A DNA stretch of 64,000 nucleotides from Deuterostichococcus epilithicus (taxonomy: Eukaryota; Chlorophyta; Trebouxiophyceae; Prasiolales; Stichococcaceae). The DNA lies in NCBI GenBank assembly GCA_033439295.1, contig JAVTLE010000005.1:918501-982500 (forward strand), in the 5' to 3' direction. The position numbers and the translations under genes are program-made. Shown in pieces: positions 63,943 to 64,000 of the stretch (positions within the stretch are counted from its first letter, which is position 1; each line of letters starts with the position of its first letter). Below the pieces are notes generated by a model. That model was not told where the DNA came from. It worked only from the letters and a program-made list of their open reading frames with translations, and made no database searches.

Positions 63943-64000
63943 GCTGGATTTGTCCAATCGAGGAATTGCATACTCCGACTGACAAGGATGCGTAGCACCA

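Overview
The window is nuclear DNA of a GC-rich green alga. Every recognisable gene is eukaryotic and split by many short to medium GT-AG (sometimes GC-AG) introns. Several products are plastid proteins typical of the green lineage: light-dependent protochlorophyllide oxidoreductase, UDP-sugar pyrophosphorylase, a SufE-BolA fusion and a plastid-type CPBP protease. A short internal run of TTTAGGG telomere repeat (read as CCCTAAA on +) argues for a Chlorella/trebouxiophyte- or plant-type telomere rather than the TTTTAGGG of Chlamydomonas. Candidate TGTAA polyadenylation signals, the usual chlorophyte form, follow several stop codons. The genus cannot be fixed from the sequence alone.

Layout from left to right: eIF4B-like translation factor (+, 566-4319); POR (-, 5162-7893); UDP-sugar pyrophosphorylase (+, 8842-14339); LUC7-like U1 snRNP protein (-, 14868-18824); neurochondrin-like protein (+, 19267-24903); F-box/LRR protein (-, 25359-28806); CPBP (CAAX-like) membrane protease (-, 29240-31832); mTERF protein (+, 31985-33097); SufE1-BolA (-, 34257-36460); unidentified coiled-coil protein (+, about 36641-39626); plastid-targeted diverged ATP synthase F1-alpha paralogue (+, 40103-44908); GT29 sialyltransferase-like protein (-, 45507-48516); MCM8 helicase (-, 48897-55838); oligopeptidase B (-, 56669-63942 or beyond). 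Genes mostly alternate in strand, giving convergent 3' ends and divergent promoters of about 0.15-0.95 kb. There are no operons, rRNA, tRNA or CRISPR arrays, and I saw no convincing transposon.

I built splice models by hand. For eight genes the exon lengths sum to a multiple of three and join into a protein matching its family along its length: POR 394 aa, USP 610, LUC7 334, neurochondrin 869, F-box/LRR 588, SufE-BolA 360, F1-alpha-like 652, GT29 444.

The points most worth a second look are these: the orphan plastid F1-alpha paralogue; repeated decayed copies of exon edges inside introns of four different genes, mostly about 105-115 bp apart; a telomere repeat beside a GC splice donor in MCM8; frequent GC-AG introns; and a 32-nt micro-exon carrying the catalytic histidine of oligopeptidase B.
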